Notes: a model not told the origin generated them from the letters alone. A DNA stretch of 64,000 nucleotides from Limnothrix sp. CACIAM 69d (GCA_001913845.2 MKGP02000095.1:1-64000), one strand, 5' to 3'. Shown: positions 6,873 to 17,080, counted from the first letter of the stretch. Made by a program: numbers and translations.

Positions 6873-9362
6873 ATGGTGAATCGGTTGTCGGGTCTGGTTG
6901 TGGCGAGTGTGCTGTCCGTAGTGGGGCCGCAGGCCGCTTGGGCCGAAGACAGCGCTCAAATTTCCCGGATACAAGACCTCAGGCAACCAGCCACCAGCCT
7001 CCAAGAGTGGCGGGCCCAAATCGATCGCACCACCGTGCAAGTAACCGGCGTGCAACTGAACCGCACCGACAGGGAACTCGAAATCGTTCTGGAAACGGCC
7101 GAAGGGAAACCCCTCCAGATTGATGCGACTCAGTTTCGCACCGAGGGCGATCGCCTCGTTGCCGATATTCCAAATGCCGTGCTGGCCTTACCCAACGGCC
7201 AAGCGTTTGTCGCGGAGAACCCGATCGCGGATATTGCCACGGTGCAGGTGACGCAGCAAGACAGCAACACCATCCGGGTCAGCGTCACGGGAACCAACGC
7301 TCCGCCCACCACCGAAGTGATCCTGACCACAGCCGGACTGGCCTATAGCCTCAATCCAGCAGAGGAGGAACCGGACGAGGAACTCGTGGTCACCGGGGAA
7401 GGGCAACGGGGCTATCGCGTGCCCAACTCTTCGACAGCGACGCGGACCGATACGCCATTGCGCGATATTCCCCAATCGATTCAGATCATTCCCCAAGAAC
7501 TGCTGCAAGACCAACGGGCTGACGTGACCAGTGCGTTGCTGAATGCTCCCAGTGTGCGAGTCGGCTCGCCGTCTAACTTTGACGCGGTGCGGGCCCAGGT
7601 TCGAGGATTTTTCACCTCGCCCACCGTTGATGGCATGATCACGCGGGACTTTAATGGGGTTTCTTCTAATATTGGCCCCGACCTAACCGGCATTGAGCAA
7701 ATTGAAGTGCTGCAAGGGCCCAACTCCATTTTGTTTGGCTCATCCTCGCCCGGCGGAACCATTAACTTTGTCAGCAAGCGTCCTTTAAGCGATCCCTATT
7801 ACTTCATTGAAGCCAGCGGGGGCAGCTTCGATTTTTACCGGGGCGAAGTGGATTTTTCTGGCCCCCTCGATCGCGACAAAAACATTCTTTATCGACTGAA
7901 TGCTTCCTATCGAGATCAGGAACTTTTCACTGATTTCAGCCAAACCAGCAACCTAGTGATTGCCCCCGTTCTCAGCTTTGCTTTGGGTGAAAACACCACA
8001 CTCAGCCTTGAAGGCACCTATAAGTATTTGCAGCGCGACAATGCCACCCATGGCTTACCCATCTTGGGCACAATTCTGGATAACCCCCTGGGGGATGTGC
8101 CACGCAGCCGCAACCTAACGGAAAGTGATGCCGAGGTTAGACAGACCCGCATTGGCTACAAACTGGAGCATCAATTTAATGAAAATTGGTCATTGAATCA
8201 TGCGTTTCGATATGGGTCGATGGAGTTTGACACCTTTGGCCGATTTCCGGGAGCACTTGGTGCTGACAATCGAACCATATCAACCAGCTTCTCTGACATT
8301 TTTGATCAGTATTTTGACTATCGGATGACCACGAATGTTGTCGGTAAGTTTGCGACCGGCTCCATTCAGCATCAATTATTATTCGGGGTTGATTTAGGGC
8401 GATCGGATATCGAACTACGATTCACAGGGCTAGAAGGCCCGCCCATTGATCTCTTTGATCCCACCTTTGACGCATCTCCTGGCGCGGTGACCTTTAGCAG
8501 CGAAGACAACATTGTGACCGATGAGCTGGGGATTTTGCTGCAAGATCAAATCGCCCTGGCAGACAACTTGAAGGTGCTGATCGGTGGTCGGTTTGACATG
8601 TTCAGACAAACCGGGGATTTTGGTAATCCCGATCTGGTTCAGTCGGGCGAGGCGTTTAGTCCTCGGTTAGGAATTGTTTATCAACCGATCGAGCCGATTT
8701 CTCTGTATGCCAACTACAGTCGATCGTTTGAGCCAAGTATTGGTCGTTCTCGCGACGACAGTGTTTTTGAACCCACTCGGGGAACCCAGTTTGAAATGGG
8801 TGTGAAAGCAGATTTGAGCGATCGGCTGTCTGCAACCTTGGCTTGGTACAACATCACCCAAAAAAATGTGCTGACCACCGATCCCGTTGATGATAATTTC
8901 TCAGTGCAAACGGGAGAGCAACGGAGCCGGGGTGTTGAACTCAGCGTGACTGGGGAGATTTTGCCAGGGTGGAATATCTTTGCTAGCTATGCCTATAACG
9001 ATGCGAGAATTACCGAGGACAATAACTCGGATTTGGTGAATAACCGTGTTCAACGCACCGCGCCCCATGCGGCGAGTTTGTGGACAACCTATGAAATTCA
9101 AGGGGGTGATTTTCAAGGATTGGGATTTGGGGTGGGCTTGTTTTATGTGGGCGATCGGGCCGGTGACAATGCCAACACGTTTGAGTTACCCAGCTATCTG
9201 ACAACCGATGCGGCCATCTTCTACAAACGCAACGGATTCCGCGCGGCAATCAACATCAAGAATCTCTTCGATGTGGAATATTTTGAAGGCTCTTTCAATC
9301 GCAACCGCATCTTTTATGGAGCGCCCCTCACGGTGCAAGCCAGCCTTTCTTGGACATTTTAG
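6873..9362 (+). CDS. TonB-dependent siderophore receptor with N-terminal AMIN domain
   Basis: This 829-residue outer-membrane receptor imports ferric siderophore using TonB energy. In order: a signal peptide ending near AAWAED (about 1-25), an AMIN-like domain (about 50-120), a TonB box region (EELVVTGEGQRGYRV, about 168-182), a plug domain with DIPQSIQIIPQELLQDQ and LQGPNSILFGSSSPGGTINF, and a 22-strand-type barrel ending in the C-terminal aromatic signature LSWTF. The AMIN domain, which binds cell-wall or surface components, is typical of cyanobacterial siderophore receptors and replaces the signalling domain of FecA types. It lies 97 bases after the AraC regulator. The exact siderophore is unknown. 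Confidence 0.93.
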   Translation: MVNRLSGLVVASVLSVVGPQAAWAEDSAQISRIQDLRQPATSLQEWRAQIDRTTVQVTGVQLNRTDRELEIVLETAEGKPLQIDATQFRTEGDRLVADIPNAVLALPNGQAFVAENPIADIATVQVTQQDSNTIRVSVTGTNAPPTTEVILTTAGLAYSLNPAEEEPDEELVVTGEGQRGYRVPNSSTATRTDTPLRDIPQSIQIIPQELLQDQRADVTSALLNAPSVRVGSPSNFDAVRAQVRGFFTSPTVDGMITRDFNGVSSNIGPDLTGIEQIEVLQGPNSILFGSSSPGGTINFVSKRPLSDPYYFIEASGGSFDFYRGEVDFSGPLDRDKNILYRLNASYRDQELFTDFSQTSNLVIAPVLSFALGENTTLSLEGTYKYLQRDNATHGLPILGTILDNPLGDVPRSRNLTESDAEVRQTRIGYKLEHQFNENWSLNHAFRYGSMEFDTFGRFPGALGADNRTISTSFSDIFDQYFDYRMTTNVVGKFATGSIQHQLLFGVDLGRSDIELRFTGLEGPPIDLFDPTFDASPGAVTFSSEDNIVTDELGILLQDQIALADNLKVLIGGRFDMFRQTGDFGNPDLVQSGEAFSPRLGIVYQPIEPISLYANYSRSFEPSIGRSRDDSVFEPTRGTQFEMGVKADLSDRLSATLAWYNITQKNVLTTDPVDDNFSVQTGEQRSRGVELSVTGEILPGWNIFASYAYNDARITEDNNSDLVNNRVQRTAPHAASLWTTYEIQGGDFQGLGFGVGLFYVGDRAGDNANTFELPSYLTTDAAIFYKRNGFRAAINIKNLFDVEYFEGSFNRNRIFYGAPLTVQASLSWTF

Positions 9363-9407
9363 ATCCAGCGATCGCCCATCTTTTTAGCGCCCCTGAAGGA
9401 AAAGATC

Positions 9408-10565
9408 ATGGAATCCACTCAGCAGCAACCACCCAAAACACAGAGTCGATTTTTTCGTTCTCCAGTGAGAGCAATCTCTTTTTTGCTCCATCGTTGGTTG
9501 GGTCTAACGGTTGGAATTCTACTGAGCATTGCTGGCCTAACGGGGAGCATTCTCGTCTTTTGGCACGAGATTGATCATTGGGTACTAACCCAGCAATTCG
9601 GTGCTGTGATTCCCACGGGTGTGATCATGTCGATCGCTGCCGTTGTTGATCTGGTTAAAGGTGCTTATGGGGATAAAAATTGGCGACTAACCACCGTTGT
9701 GCCCCCGCAATCATCACACGAACCCTATCAAGCATGGTTAGAAACTCCCGCCCATCACCATTGGCAAGTGCTGATCAATCCCTACGCGAGGCAAATCATG
9801 GGCGATCGGGAATGGGAAACCAGTTGGGTTGGCCTAATTTATGAGCTGCATTACAAACTTCTGGCAGGAGAAACCGGCACGCTAATTATGGGGATTGTGG
9901 CGCTATTAACCTTGATTTTGAGTCTAACTGGAGTCGTGTTATGGCCCGGTTGGCGGAACCTAAAGGCTGGTTTCAAAATCAAATGGCAGAACGCCCATAT
10001 CAAACGCATTAACTTTGATCTTCATAAGGTTTCAGGCATCATTACTGCTATCTTTTTGGGCTTGATTGGGTTCACTGGGTTTGCTTGGAATGTGCCCCAG
10101 GCAAAGGTAACCGAGGCGATCTATGCAGTGACCTTCACCCCCCAACCGGCCGACCCCGTTTCCCAGCCGATTTCGGGTCAACAACCGCTGCCCATTGCCG
10201 ACTTGTTGCAACGAGCTGATGCGGCAGTGCCCAATGCAGTGGTTACTTATATTTCACTGCCTGCCAAGCCAGAGTCTCCGTTCTTGGTTGGTAAGCGGCA
10301 AGCCCAAGAACGCTCGGAATGGGGCAATACAAGATTGGCGATCGACCAGTTTAGCGGCAGCGTTATTCGGTTGGCGGATGGGCTAAAACCGACTCGTGCC
10401 GAAGCCATTATCAATCAATTTGATCCGGTTCACTTTGGCACTTTCGGCGGGACGTTCACTCGAGTTTTGTATGTTTTTGTTGGGTTGTCTCCCTTAGCCC
10501 TATTAATTACAGGCTTCGTGATGTGGAAATATCAGCGCAGAGTTCCCAAGCCGGATCATTCTTAA
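9408..10565 (+). CDS. PepSY-associated TM helix protein, probable siderophore-iron reductase
   Basis: This 385-residue inner-membrane protein of the PepSY_TM family has four main hydrophobic segments: about 25-50 (HRWLGLTVGILLSIAGLTGS), 150-180, 205-230 and 355-378. The HRWLG and DLHKVSG motifs carry the conserved histidines likely to bind haem in this family. Characterised members such as FoxB reduce ferric siderophores at the inner membrane. It follows the TonB receptor by 45 bases with a good GAAGGA ribosome binding site, so the two are surely co-transcribed. Reductase function is inferred from family and context. Confidence 0.85.
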   Translation: MESTQQQPPKTQSRFFRSPVRAISFLLHRWLGLTVGILLSIAGLTGSILVFWHEIDHWVLTQQFGAVIPTGVIMSIAAVVDLVKGAYGDKNWRLTTVVPPQSSHEPYQAWLETPAHHHWQVLINPYARQIMGDREWETSWVGLIYELHYKLLAGETGTLIMGIVALLTLILSLTGVVLWPGWRNLKAGFKIKWQNAHIKRINFDLHKVSGIITAIFLGLIGFTGFAWNVPQAKVTEAIYAVTFTPQPADPVSQPISGQQPLPIADLLQRADAAVPNAVVTYISLPAKPESPFLVGKRQAQERSEWGNTRLAIDQFSGSVIRLADGLKPTRAEAIINQFDPVHFGTFGGTFTRVLYVFVGLSPLALLITGFVMWKYQRRVPKPDHS

Positions 10566-10645
10566 TCTATTGGGGCTAGTTGAGTAATCAAATTTATGGC
10601 AATTCTAGGGAATATTGTACCCAACATCATGGATCAGAAATTCGA

Positions 10646-11257
10646 TTAACGCACAGTGAAGTTTTGGACAGCGTAAGCCTTACCAGCCAGCGGATCGACC
10701 ACGATTCCATAGCCAAAATGGGTATAGTCCGGTAGTAATAAATTTTCGCGGTGACCGGGACTATACATCCAGCCTTTTTGGTTTTTCTCGATTAGTTGGA
10801 AATTCAAAATAACGCCCGCCGCACCTTCCATTTTCATGATGTTCTCCCCGGCTCCGCCTTTGCCACCCAGGGCTGCAAAGCGATCGGATGGGGTTTTGCC
10901 TTCGGGAGTCACATGGTCGTAGTAGTGGCGATCGAGCATGTCTTGGGCATGGCGTTGGGCCGCTTCCGCCAAAACCGGATCTTCAGCAAGTGGTTTCAGA
11001 CCGTTTAAGCGCCGATCACGATTCACCAACTGCAACGCCAGAGCCCGACTTTCCGCAAGCGATCGTCCTTGATGTGCTGTCCAAAGGATGATTTTGGGTT
11101 GACCAATTTTCCAATCAGGGCCTCCTGCACCGTTGTCGAACAGAAAGAAATCACGGCTTTGTCCGATCAAAATTCCAATGATCATCACGATCGCTAGCCA
11201 ACGGCCGGGAGCCATTCGCGACAGAAATCGATTGGGTGATCGCCTAGGTTGACGCAT
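10646..11257 (-). CDS. CAP (SCP/PR1-like) domain protein, membrane-anchored or secreted
   Basis: This 203-residue protein has an N-terminal hydrophobic segment (about 17-35, APGRWLAIVMIIGILIG) acting as signal or anchor, and a CAP domain (about 75-200). CAP hallmarks visible are ALQLVNRDRRLNGLKPL, EAAQRHAQDML with its histidine, AGENIM with its glutamate, and SPGHRENLLLPDYTHFGYGI. CAP proteins act outside the cytoplasm; bacterial members are mostly uncharacterised. It is convergent with the PepSY gene, whose end lies 80 bases away. Confidence 0.88.
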   Translation of the reverse strand: MRQPRRSPNRFLSRMAPGRWLAIVMIIGILIGQSRDFFLFDNGAGGPDWKIGQPKIILWTAHQGRSLAESRALALQLVNRDRRLNGLKPLAEDPVLAEAAQRHAQDMLDRHYYDHVTPEGKTPSDRFAALGGKGGAGENIMKMEGAAGVILNFQLIEKNQKGWMYSPGHRENLLLPDYTHFGYGIVVDPLAGKAYAVQNFTVR

Positions 11258-11610
11258 AGACTCACTGATTGTGTTTGTATTTACCTTTTAATGCAATTTT
11301 GTCCAGAGAATGTTTCTTCAAGATCCCGAAAGATTAGTAAGGGACGGGGCAATAGCTGATACAGCATTCTTTATCACAAAACTTGTTTAAGGCAAAGCTG
11401 AATTTTGTGTCCAGAACCCTTTAGCCCGTAAGAAATAACTGAAGCCAGATTACGTCTTTTTACATCTTTTGAAACGGGCGATCGCACCATCCTCGCCCCA
11501 GTCATTACTTTTGCCTGTGGAAAATCTCATGAAAAAGTTATGAAAGCGGGCCAGGATTCTGAGATATACATACATAATGATCTCTCAGCTCAAGATTGAC
11601 TCCTTTATCC
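11258..11610. other. Divergent promoter region before the type I R-M island
   Basis: This 353-base stretch separates the leftward CAP gene from hsdM. Just before hsdM it contains CTGAGA (11559-11564) and TCTCAG (11583-11588) around the AT-rich TATACATACATAATGATC, which includes a plausible minus-10 element. This could be the promoter and an operator for the restriction operon. No RNA gene or open frame was seen. Confidence 0.4.
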
Positions 11611-13179
11611 ATGCCTAAGTCCGTTGCATCTACCGCCAACCAAGGCGCAAACCTCGGTTACGAATCTGATCTCTTCAAAGCGGCGGATAAGTTGCGAGGC
11701 AACATGGAGCCATCGGACTATAAGCACGTTGCCTTGGGCTTAATTTTTCTCAAGCATATTAGCGATCGATTTGATGCCCAACGACAGGCTCTGGCGGTGG
11801 ACTTTCCGGACGATCCCGATGTGTTGGAAGATCGGGATGAGTACAGGGCGGAAAACGTTTTTTGGGTTCCCCAGGCAGCCCGGTGGTCACATCTGCAAGC
11901 CAACGCCAAGCAACCAACGATCGGGAAGCTGATCGATGAGGCTATGTTGGCGATTGAGAAAGAAAACGCCTCGCTGAAAGGAGTTCTGCCCAAGGAATAC
12001 GCCCGGCCGGCTTTGAATGCGGTGATGTTGGGCGAGTTAATCGATCTGATTTCTAATATTGCCTTGGGTGAGGCGCAGGATGCCGCTCGGGATGTGTTGG
12101 GGCGGGTTTATGAGTATTTTTTGGGGCAATTTGCCGGGTCGGAGGGGAAGCGCGGCGGCGAGTTTTACACCCCCCGATCGGTGGTGCGGGTGATGGTGGA
12201 AATGTTGCAACCCTATCAGGGGCGGGTCTATGACCCCTGTTGCGGTTCCGGCGGGATGTTTGTGCAGTCGGAAAAGTTTGTGCAAGATCACGCGGGGCGA
12301 ATTGGCGACATTGCGATCTATGGCCAAGAGAGCAACTACACGACTTGGCGATTGTGCAAGATGAATTTGGCGGTGCGGGGGATTGATTCCGATATTCGGT
12401 GGAATTCGGAGGGGTCGTTTCACAAGAACGAATTACCCGATTTACGGGCGGATTTTATTCTGGCAAATCCGCCGTTTAATATTTCCGATTGGGGGGGCGA
12501 TCGCCTGCGGGAAGATGGGCGTTGGAAGTTTGGCGTTCCACCCGCAGGCAATGCGAATTATGCCTGGTTGCAGCATATTTGGCATCACTTAGCCCCAAGG
12601 GGAACGGCGGGGGTGGTGTTGGCGAATGGGTCGATGTCATCGCAACAGAGCGGCGAAGGCGAAATTCGGAAGGCGATGATTGAAGGAGACGCGATCGACT
12701 GCATGATTGCGTTGCCGGGGCAGTTGTTTTATTCAACGCAAATTCCGGCCTGTTTGTGGTTTTTGGCTAAGGACAAATCGAACGGCATCGCCAGGGATAA
12801 AAAGCTGCGCGATCGCCGGGGAGAAATTTTGTTTATTGATGCCCGTAAGTTGGGTTACATGGTCGATCGCACCCGTCGGGAATTTAGCGATCAGGACGTG
12901 GCCAAAATTGCGGATACCTATCACGCCTGGCGCGAGGGCAGCGGTTATGAAGACGTGGCGGGGTTTTGCAAGGCGGCGAGTTTAGACGAAATTCGCGGCC
13001 ATGGTTATGTGCTGACTCCGGGACGCTATGTGGGCGCGGCGGCAGCGGAAGAGGACGATGTGCCCTTTGAGGAGCACATGGCAGAACTAACAGCCAAGCT
13101 GGCAGAACAGTTTAAGGAATCGTCTAAGCTGGAGGTAGCTATTCGGGAGAATTTGCGCGGGCTGGGCTATGACTTTTGA
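11611..13179 (+). CDS. hsdM: Type I restriction-modification system methylase subunit HsdM
   Basis: This 522-residue N6-adenine methyltransferase subunit works with HsdS to modify the recognition site. It has an N-terminal HsdM helical domain (about 15-145, with [20 protein letters not shown]), SAM-binding motif [11 protein letters not shown] starting at D208, and catalytic motif IV NPPF at 286-289. I chose the ATG at 11611; a TTG five codons upstream is also in frame. It heads a one-directional cluster extending to hsdR at 21224. All key motifs are intact, so it should be active. Confidence 0.95.
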   Translation: MPKSVASTANQGANLGYESDLFKAADKLRGNMEPSDYKHVALGLIFLKHISDRFDAQRQALAVDFPDDPDVLEDRDEYRAENVFWVPQAARWSHLQANAKQPTIGKLIDEAMLAIEKENASLKGVLPKEYARPALNAVMLGELIDLISNIALGEAQDAARDVLGRVYEYFLGQFAGSEGKRGGEFYTPRSVVRVMVEMLQPYQGRVYDPCCGSGGMFVQSEKFVQDHAGRIGDIAIYGQESNYTTWRLCKMNLAVRGIDSDIRWNSEGSFHKNELPDLRADFILANPPFNISDWGGDRLREDGRWKFGVPPAGNANYAWLQHIWHHLAPRGTAGVVLANGSMSSQQSGEGEIRKAMIEGDAIDCMIALPGQLFYSTQIPACLWFLAKDKSNGIARDKKLRDRRGEILFIDARKLGYMVDRTRREFSDQDVAKIADTYHAWREGSGYEDVAGFCKAASLDEIRGHGYVLTPGRYVGAAAAEEDDVPFEEHMAELTAKLAEQFKESSKLEVAIRENLRGLGYDF

Positions 13180-13213
13180 GGGACTGTTACGACTTTAGAA
13201 TGGGAGGGCTGAG

Positions 13214-13804
13214 GTGATGATTGCTGCTAGAGAGGATGCTCGGTACTTTACGCCTGAAGAATATTTTATTTGGGAGGAAAAGCAGTTAGAAAGGCACGAG
13301 TTAATTGATGGTCGGGTCTATGCGATGACCGGTGGAACTAGGAATCACAGCGACATCGCAGGCAACATTTTATCGATCATCAAACCTCATCTTCGGGGTA
13401 GTGGCTGTAAAGCTTACAACTCGGATTGTCGAGTCAATATTCTCCATACGCCAAACTACACCTATCCCGATCTTAGTGTGACCTGTGATGCTCGCGATCG
13501 AGAACATCCACTCTATATTACTTATCCTTGCTTGATCGTTGAGGTGTTGTCAGAGAGTACGGAAGCCTATGATCGCGGTAAGAAGTTTGAGAAATATCGC
13601 CGGAATCCGAATTTAGTTGATTATGTTTTGGTTAGTGCTGATGAGATGGCGATCGATATTTATCATAAAAATGATGCAGGAGATTGGCTCATTTTGAGCT
13701 ATCGATCGGGCGATCGGGTGGAGCTAAAAAGTATTGGTTTGAGTTTGCCGATCGAGCAGGTCTATGAGGAGATTGTTTTTGAGCCATCACCTGATGCGGT
13801 TTAA
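13214..13804 (+). CDS. Uma2 family endonuclease-like protein (in the R-M island)
   Basis: This 196-residue protein belongs to the Uma2/DUF820 family with a PD-(D/E)XK-type fold. The pattern is complete: ERHELIDGRVYAMTGGTRNHSDIAGN at the start, YTYPDLSVTCD, the core LIVEVLSESTEAYDRGKKFEKY, then LVDYVLVSADEMAIDIY. Uma2 genes are strongly amplified in cyanobacteria and their biological role is unclear; nuclease activity is predicted from the fold. The GTG at 13214 is directly followed by an ATG at 13217, and either could be the start; a GGAGGG stretch lies just upstream. It sits 34 bases after hsdM. Confidence 0.88.
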   Translation: MMIAAREDARYFTPEEYFIWEEKQLERHELIDGRVYAMTGGTRNHSDIAGNILSIIKPHLRGSGCKAYNSDCRVNILHTPNYTYPDLSVTCDARDREHPLYITYPCLIVEVLSESTEAYDRGKKFEKYRRNPNLVDYVLVSADEMAIDIYHKNDAGDWLILSYRSGDRVELKSIGLSLPIEQVYEEIVFEPSPDAV

Positions 13805-13833
13805 ACCTGGCAAGTTGATCGGAGTGGCAAAGG

Positions 13834-14949
13834 ATGGAGTCTGAAATGAGCAATGAGGTGAATATTTCCCCAGCGCCCACGGGGCAAATTCTGATTTATG
13901 AGGATGGGGGGCTGAATTTACAGGTGCGTTTGGATGGGGAGACGGTGTGGCTGACCCAGCGCCTGATGGCTGACTTGTACCAAGTCTCGGTTAAGACCAT
14001 CAATGAGCATCTTGTAAACATCTACAGCGAAGGTGAACTGGACTCGTCGGCAACTATCCGGAAATTCCGGATAGTTCAAACGGAAGGGGCGCGGCAAGTC
14101 AAGCGAAACCTTGACCATTACAGCCTTGAGGCGATTTTGGCGGTGGGGATGCGGGTACGATCGGCGCGGGGGACGGTGTTTCGGCAGTGGGCGATCGCGC
14201 GTTTGGGGGAACTCCTGGTGAAGGGGTTCGCGATGGATGATGAGCGGATCAAGGCGGGCCGGACGCTGGGGGATGACTATTTTGAGGAGTTACTGGCGCG
14301 AATTCGGGATATCCGATCGTCGGAGCGGCTGTTTTATCAAAAGGTTTTGGATATTTACGCCACGAGTATTGATTACGATGGCAATGCAGAGACCTCGCAG
14401 CTATTTTTCAAAACGGTACAAAATAAGATGCACTGGGCGGCCCATGGCCACACGGCGGCGGAAGTGATCGCGGAACGGGCGGATGCGAATCAGCCGAATA
14501 TGGGTTTAACGTCTTGGAAAACCGCGCCCCACGGGAAGGTTCGCAAGGGGGATGTGGGGATTGCAAAAAACTATTTAAGTCAGGATGAATTGGAAGCGTT
14601 GAATCGGATTGTGACAGCATATCTGGAGTTTGCGGAGCTTCAGGCGCTGAATCGCAAACCGATGTATATGAGCGATTGGATTGAGAAGTTAGATGCTTTT
14701 TTGAAGTTGTCGGATCGGGAAATTTTGACCCATGCGGGCAAGATTTCGGCAAAGTTAGCGAAGGAAAAGGCAGAGGCGGAATACGAAAAGTTTCATCAGT
14801 TGCAGTTGGCAGAACCGGAGCCGGTTGATCGTGATTTTGGCGAGGTTGTGGGCAAGGTTAAGGAGATTGAGGCGGAGACCAAGCAGAAAACGACTCGTAA
14901 GAAAAGAAGTGCTGATTCAGGAGAAGGTAGCGGAGGTAGCGATCAGTGA
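13834..14949 (+). CDS. RhuM family protein (virulence RhuM-like)
   Basis: This 371-residue protein has the RhuM domain (about 15-320), named from a Salmonella pathogenicity island gene: VWLTQRLMADLYQVSVKTINEHL, which is likely DNA-binding, LDHYSLEAILAVGMRVRSARGTVFRQWA as in phage Bro/KilA-N-like proteins, and YLSQDELEALNRIVTAYLEFAELQA. The C-terminus is a charged coiled-coil tail rich in Lys and Glu. RhuM genes are often lodged between hsdM and hsdS; no mechanism is established. Its TGA overlaps the GTG start of hsdS, which implies translational coupling. Confidence 0.88.
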   Translation: MESEMSNEVNISPAPTGQILIYEDGGLNLQVRLDGETVWLTQRLMADLYQVSVKTINEHLVNIYSEGELDSSATIRKFRIVQTEGARQVKRNLDHYSLEAILAVGMRVRSARGTVFRQWAIARLGELLVKGFAMDDERIKAGRTLGDDYFEELLARIRDIRSSERLFYQKVLDIYATSIDYDGNAETSQLFFKTVQNKMHWAAHGHTAAEVIAERADANQPNMGLTSWKTAPHGKVRKGDVGIAKNYLSQDELEALNRIVTAYLEFAELQALNRKPMYMSDWIEKLDAFLKLSDREILTHAGKISAKLAKEKAEAEYEKFHQLQLAEPEPVDRDFGEVVGKVKEIEAETKQKTTRKKRSADSGEGSGGSDQ

Positions 14950-16241
14950 GTGAATGGATTTCGTGTGAATTTGGTTCTTTATATGCAGAACCTTCTCGAA
15001 ATGGATTAACCAAGCCTAAACGAGTCCGAGGGCATGGAGTTAAATTTGTAAACATGGGTGAAATTTTTCGGCACGACCGCCTTAAAAATCTTGAATGCGA
15101 CAGAGTACCTCTAGCAGAAAATGAAAAGTCTGCATTATTAAGAAACGATGATTTGCTTTTTGCACGGCAATCCCTAGTACTTGCAGGTGCGGGAAAATGC
15201 TCTATATTTCTTGGAGATATTGAAAAAGTAGCTTTTGAATCACATATAATCCGAGTCCGCTTAGATCAAAATAAGGCTGATCCTCAGTTTTATTACTATC
15301 TATTCAGAAGTCCTCAAGGAAGATCTTTAATAGAAGCCATTGTAGAGCAAGGTGCGGGCGCTTCTGGTGTAAGAAGTAGTGATCTGCAATCTTTGATGGT
15401 TCCTTACACATTCCTATCCCAACAAAAAGCGATCGCCCGCATTCTTTCATCCCTCGACGACAAAATCGAACTGAATCGGCGGATGAACGAAACGCTGGAG
15501 GCAATGGCGAGAGCAATCTTTAAGGATTGGTTTGTGGACTTTGGCCCCACCCGCGCCAAGATGTCGGGTCGTGCTGCCTATCTGCCGGAGCATATCTGGT
15601 CGCTGTTTCCAGAGGCGATCGACCCTGAGACCGGCTTACCGCAGGGGTGGAAATTAGCAACATTAGGATCTATTGCAGAATCGGTAAATAGAACTGTTAA
15701 TCCCACGGAAATTGATGAACAAACTCCCTACATTGGATTAGAGCATATGCCGCGTCGTTCTATAGCTTTGTCTGACTGGGAAGGTGCTGGCAAGGTTACG
15801 AGTAATAAACTCAGGTTTGAAACTGGAGAGTTTTTATTTGGAAAATTGCGGCCTTACTTTCATAAAGTGGGTATTGCATCATTAAGCGGAATCTGTTCTA
15901 CCGATATCGTTGTAGTTCGTGCAAAGTCTGAAATATGGTCATCATTCGTGATAACAATTATTTCAACGGATAATTTTGTTGAGTATACAAGTTTAACGTC
16001 AACTGGAACTAAGATGCCCCGGACAAGCTGGAGCATTATGGCTAAATATGACTTGACATTGCCTCCTGAAAGTCTTGTGAAGCACTTTCATCTAATGATT
16101 CAACCTTGTACAGATCAGATAATTGATAATATTCATCAAAACCGCACCTTGGCTGACCTGCGCGATCGCCTCCTCCCCAAGCTCATGTCCGGCGAACTCC
16201 GGGTAAAGGGCGCTGAGAAAATGGCAGAGGATGCAGTATGA
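14946..16241 (+). CDS. hsdS: Type I restriction-modification specificity subunit HsdS
   Basis: This 431-residue subunit sets the DNA target of the HsdM/HsdR complex. It has two target recognition domains (about 1-155 and 220-385), a central conserved helix region (FLSQQKAIARILSSLDDKIELNRRMNE, then AIFKDWFVDFGP, about 157-200), and a C-terminal conserved repeat (RTLADLRDRLLPKLMSGELRV). Both recognition domains are clearly more AT-rich than the conserved parts and lack HIP1 sites, a sign of exchange between strains. The start is GTG, overlapping the RhuM stop; its own stop overlaps the next gene's ATG. Confidence 0.93.
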   Translation: MSEWISCEFGSLYAEPSRNGLTKPKRVRGHGVKFVNMGEIFRHDRLKNLECDRVPLAENEKSALLRNDDLLFARQSLVLAGAGKCSIFLGDIEKVAFESHIIRVRLDQNKADPQFYYYLFRSPQGRSLIEAIVEQGAGASGVRSSDLQSLMVPYTFLSQQKAIARILSSLDDKIELNRRMNETLEAMARAIFKDWFVDFGPTRAKMSGRAAYLPEHIWSLFPEAIDPETGLPQGWKLATLGSIAESVNRTVNPTEIDEQTPYIGLEHMPRRSIALSDWEGAGKVTSNKLRFETGEFLFGKLRPYFHKVGIASLSGICSTDIVVVRAKSEIWSSFVITIISTDNFVEYTSLTSTGTKMPRTSWSIMAKYDLTLPPESLVKHFHLMIQPCTDQIIDNIHQNRTLADLRDRLLPKLMSGELRVKGAEKMAEDAV

Positions 16242-16999
16242 CACCAGATTGGTATCCCGGCATTCGGGCATTCTGCCAACATTGGGATCACGCCCAAACC
16301 CTACAAAATACGTTTGAAACCTTAGAGAAAACCTTTGCTGACGAACAGGATGCTTGTATTGACGCGGCAAAAGCAATGGTTGAGTGTGCCTGTAGGGTTA
16401 TTATCGAAACCCTTGATGATCCTCAGAATCCTCAAAAACCTACTGAATCTGATCCTAAGCTGGGTAAGCTTCTTGGGATTGCCACCCAAATGTTAAAGCT
16501 AGGAGAAATCAGACATCGCGCTTTTTCAGATTTAATTCGAGAATATAACCGTCTTGCAGAAGCACTGAGAGTTCTCAGAAATGAAGCAGGAACTATTAGT
16601 CACGGAAGAGATGGTTTTATCACAAAACTCTCAATTCATCACCGCCGTACTGCAATTTTAGCTGCCGATGCAATTATAACTTTTTTACATGAAGCTTATC
16701 TGGAGCAAGAATTAGACCCATTACACACTCTAGAACCTTATGATCGGTTTGAATTTTCCAACACCATAATTGATAAATATACTGTCTTGCAGGTGAATGA
16801 GGATCAAGATGGTGGGTTCCTTTCTATCACGGCTATATTGCCAAGTGATGATGAAATTCCTCTTACTATTCAACCCTCACGGCTCTTATTTGGAGTTGAC
16901 CGGCAAGCCTATAAAGCGGCCCTTGATGCCTGCCGAGATGCTGAGTTCATGAATATTCAATCCTTAGAGACTAATGTAGAAGAGCCTGACCAGAAATAA
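16238..16999 (+). CDS. Abortive infection family protein (Abi_C domain)
   Basis: This 253-residue protein begins with an ATG overlapping the hsdS stop (ATGA), so it is translationally coupled to the R-M system. The middle carries the Abi_C-type pattern: a helical stretch around LGKLLGIATQMLKLGEIRHRAFSDLIREYNRL followed by ALRVLRNEAGTISHGRDG, where RNEAGTISHG is the diagnostic motif, and then HHRRTAILAADAIITFLHEAY. The last 90 residues form a separate, probably beta-rich domain. It probably adds a second defence layer to the restriction system; that is inferred from position and family. Local GC is lower than in hsdM. Confidence 0.75.
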   Translation: MTPDWYPGIRAFCQHWDHAQTLQNTFETLEKTFADEQDACIDAAKAMVECACRVIIETLDDPQNPQKPTESDPKLGKLLGIATQMLKLGEIRHRAFSDLIREYNRLAEALRVLRNEAGTISHGRDGFITKLSIHHRRTAILAADAIITFLHEAYLEQELDPLHTLEPYDRFEFSNTIIDKYTVLQVNEDQDGGFLSITAILPSDDEIPLTIQPSRLLFGVDRQAYKAALDACRDAEFMNIQSLETNVEEPDQK

Positions 17000-17080
17000 T
17001 CATCCAATCCTATTTTAGAAATACTTTTAATCATTTTTCAAACTTTGTATTAGAGTTTGTTTATCTCTTAGAGCAGTTCA

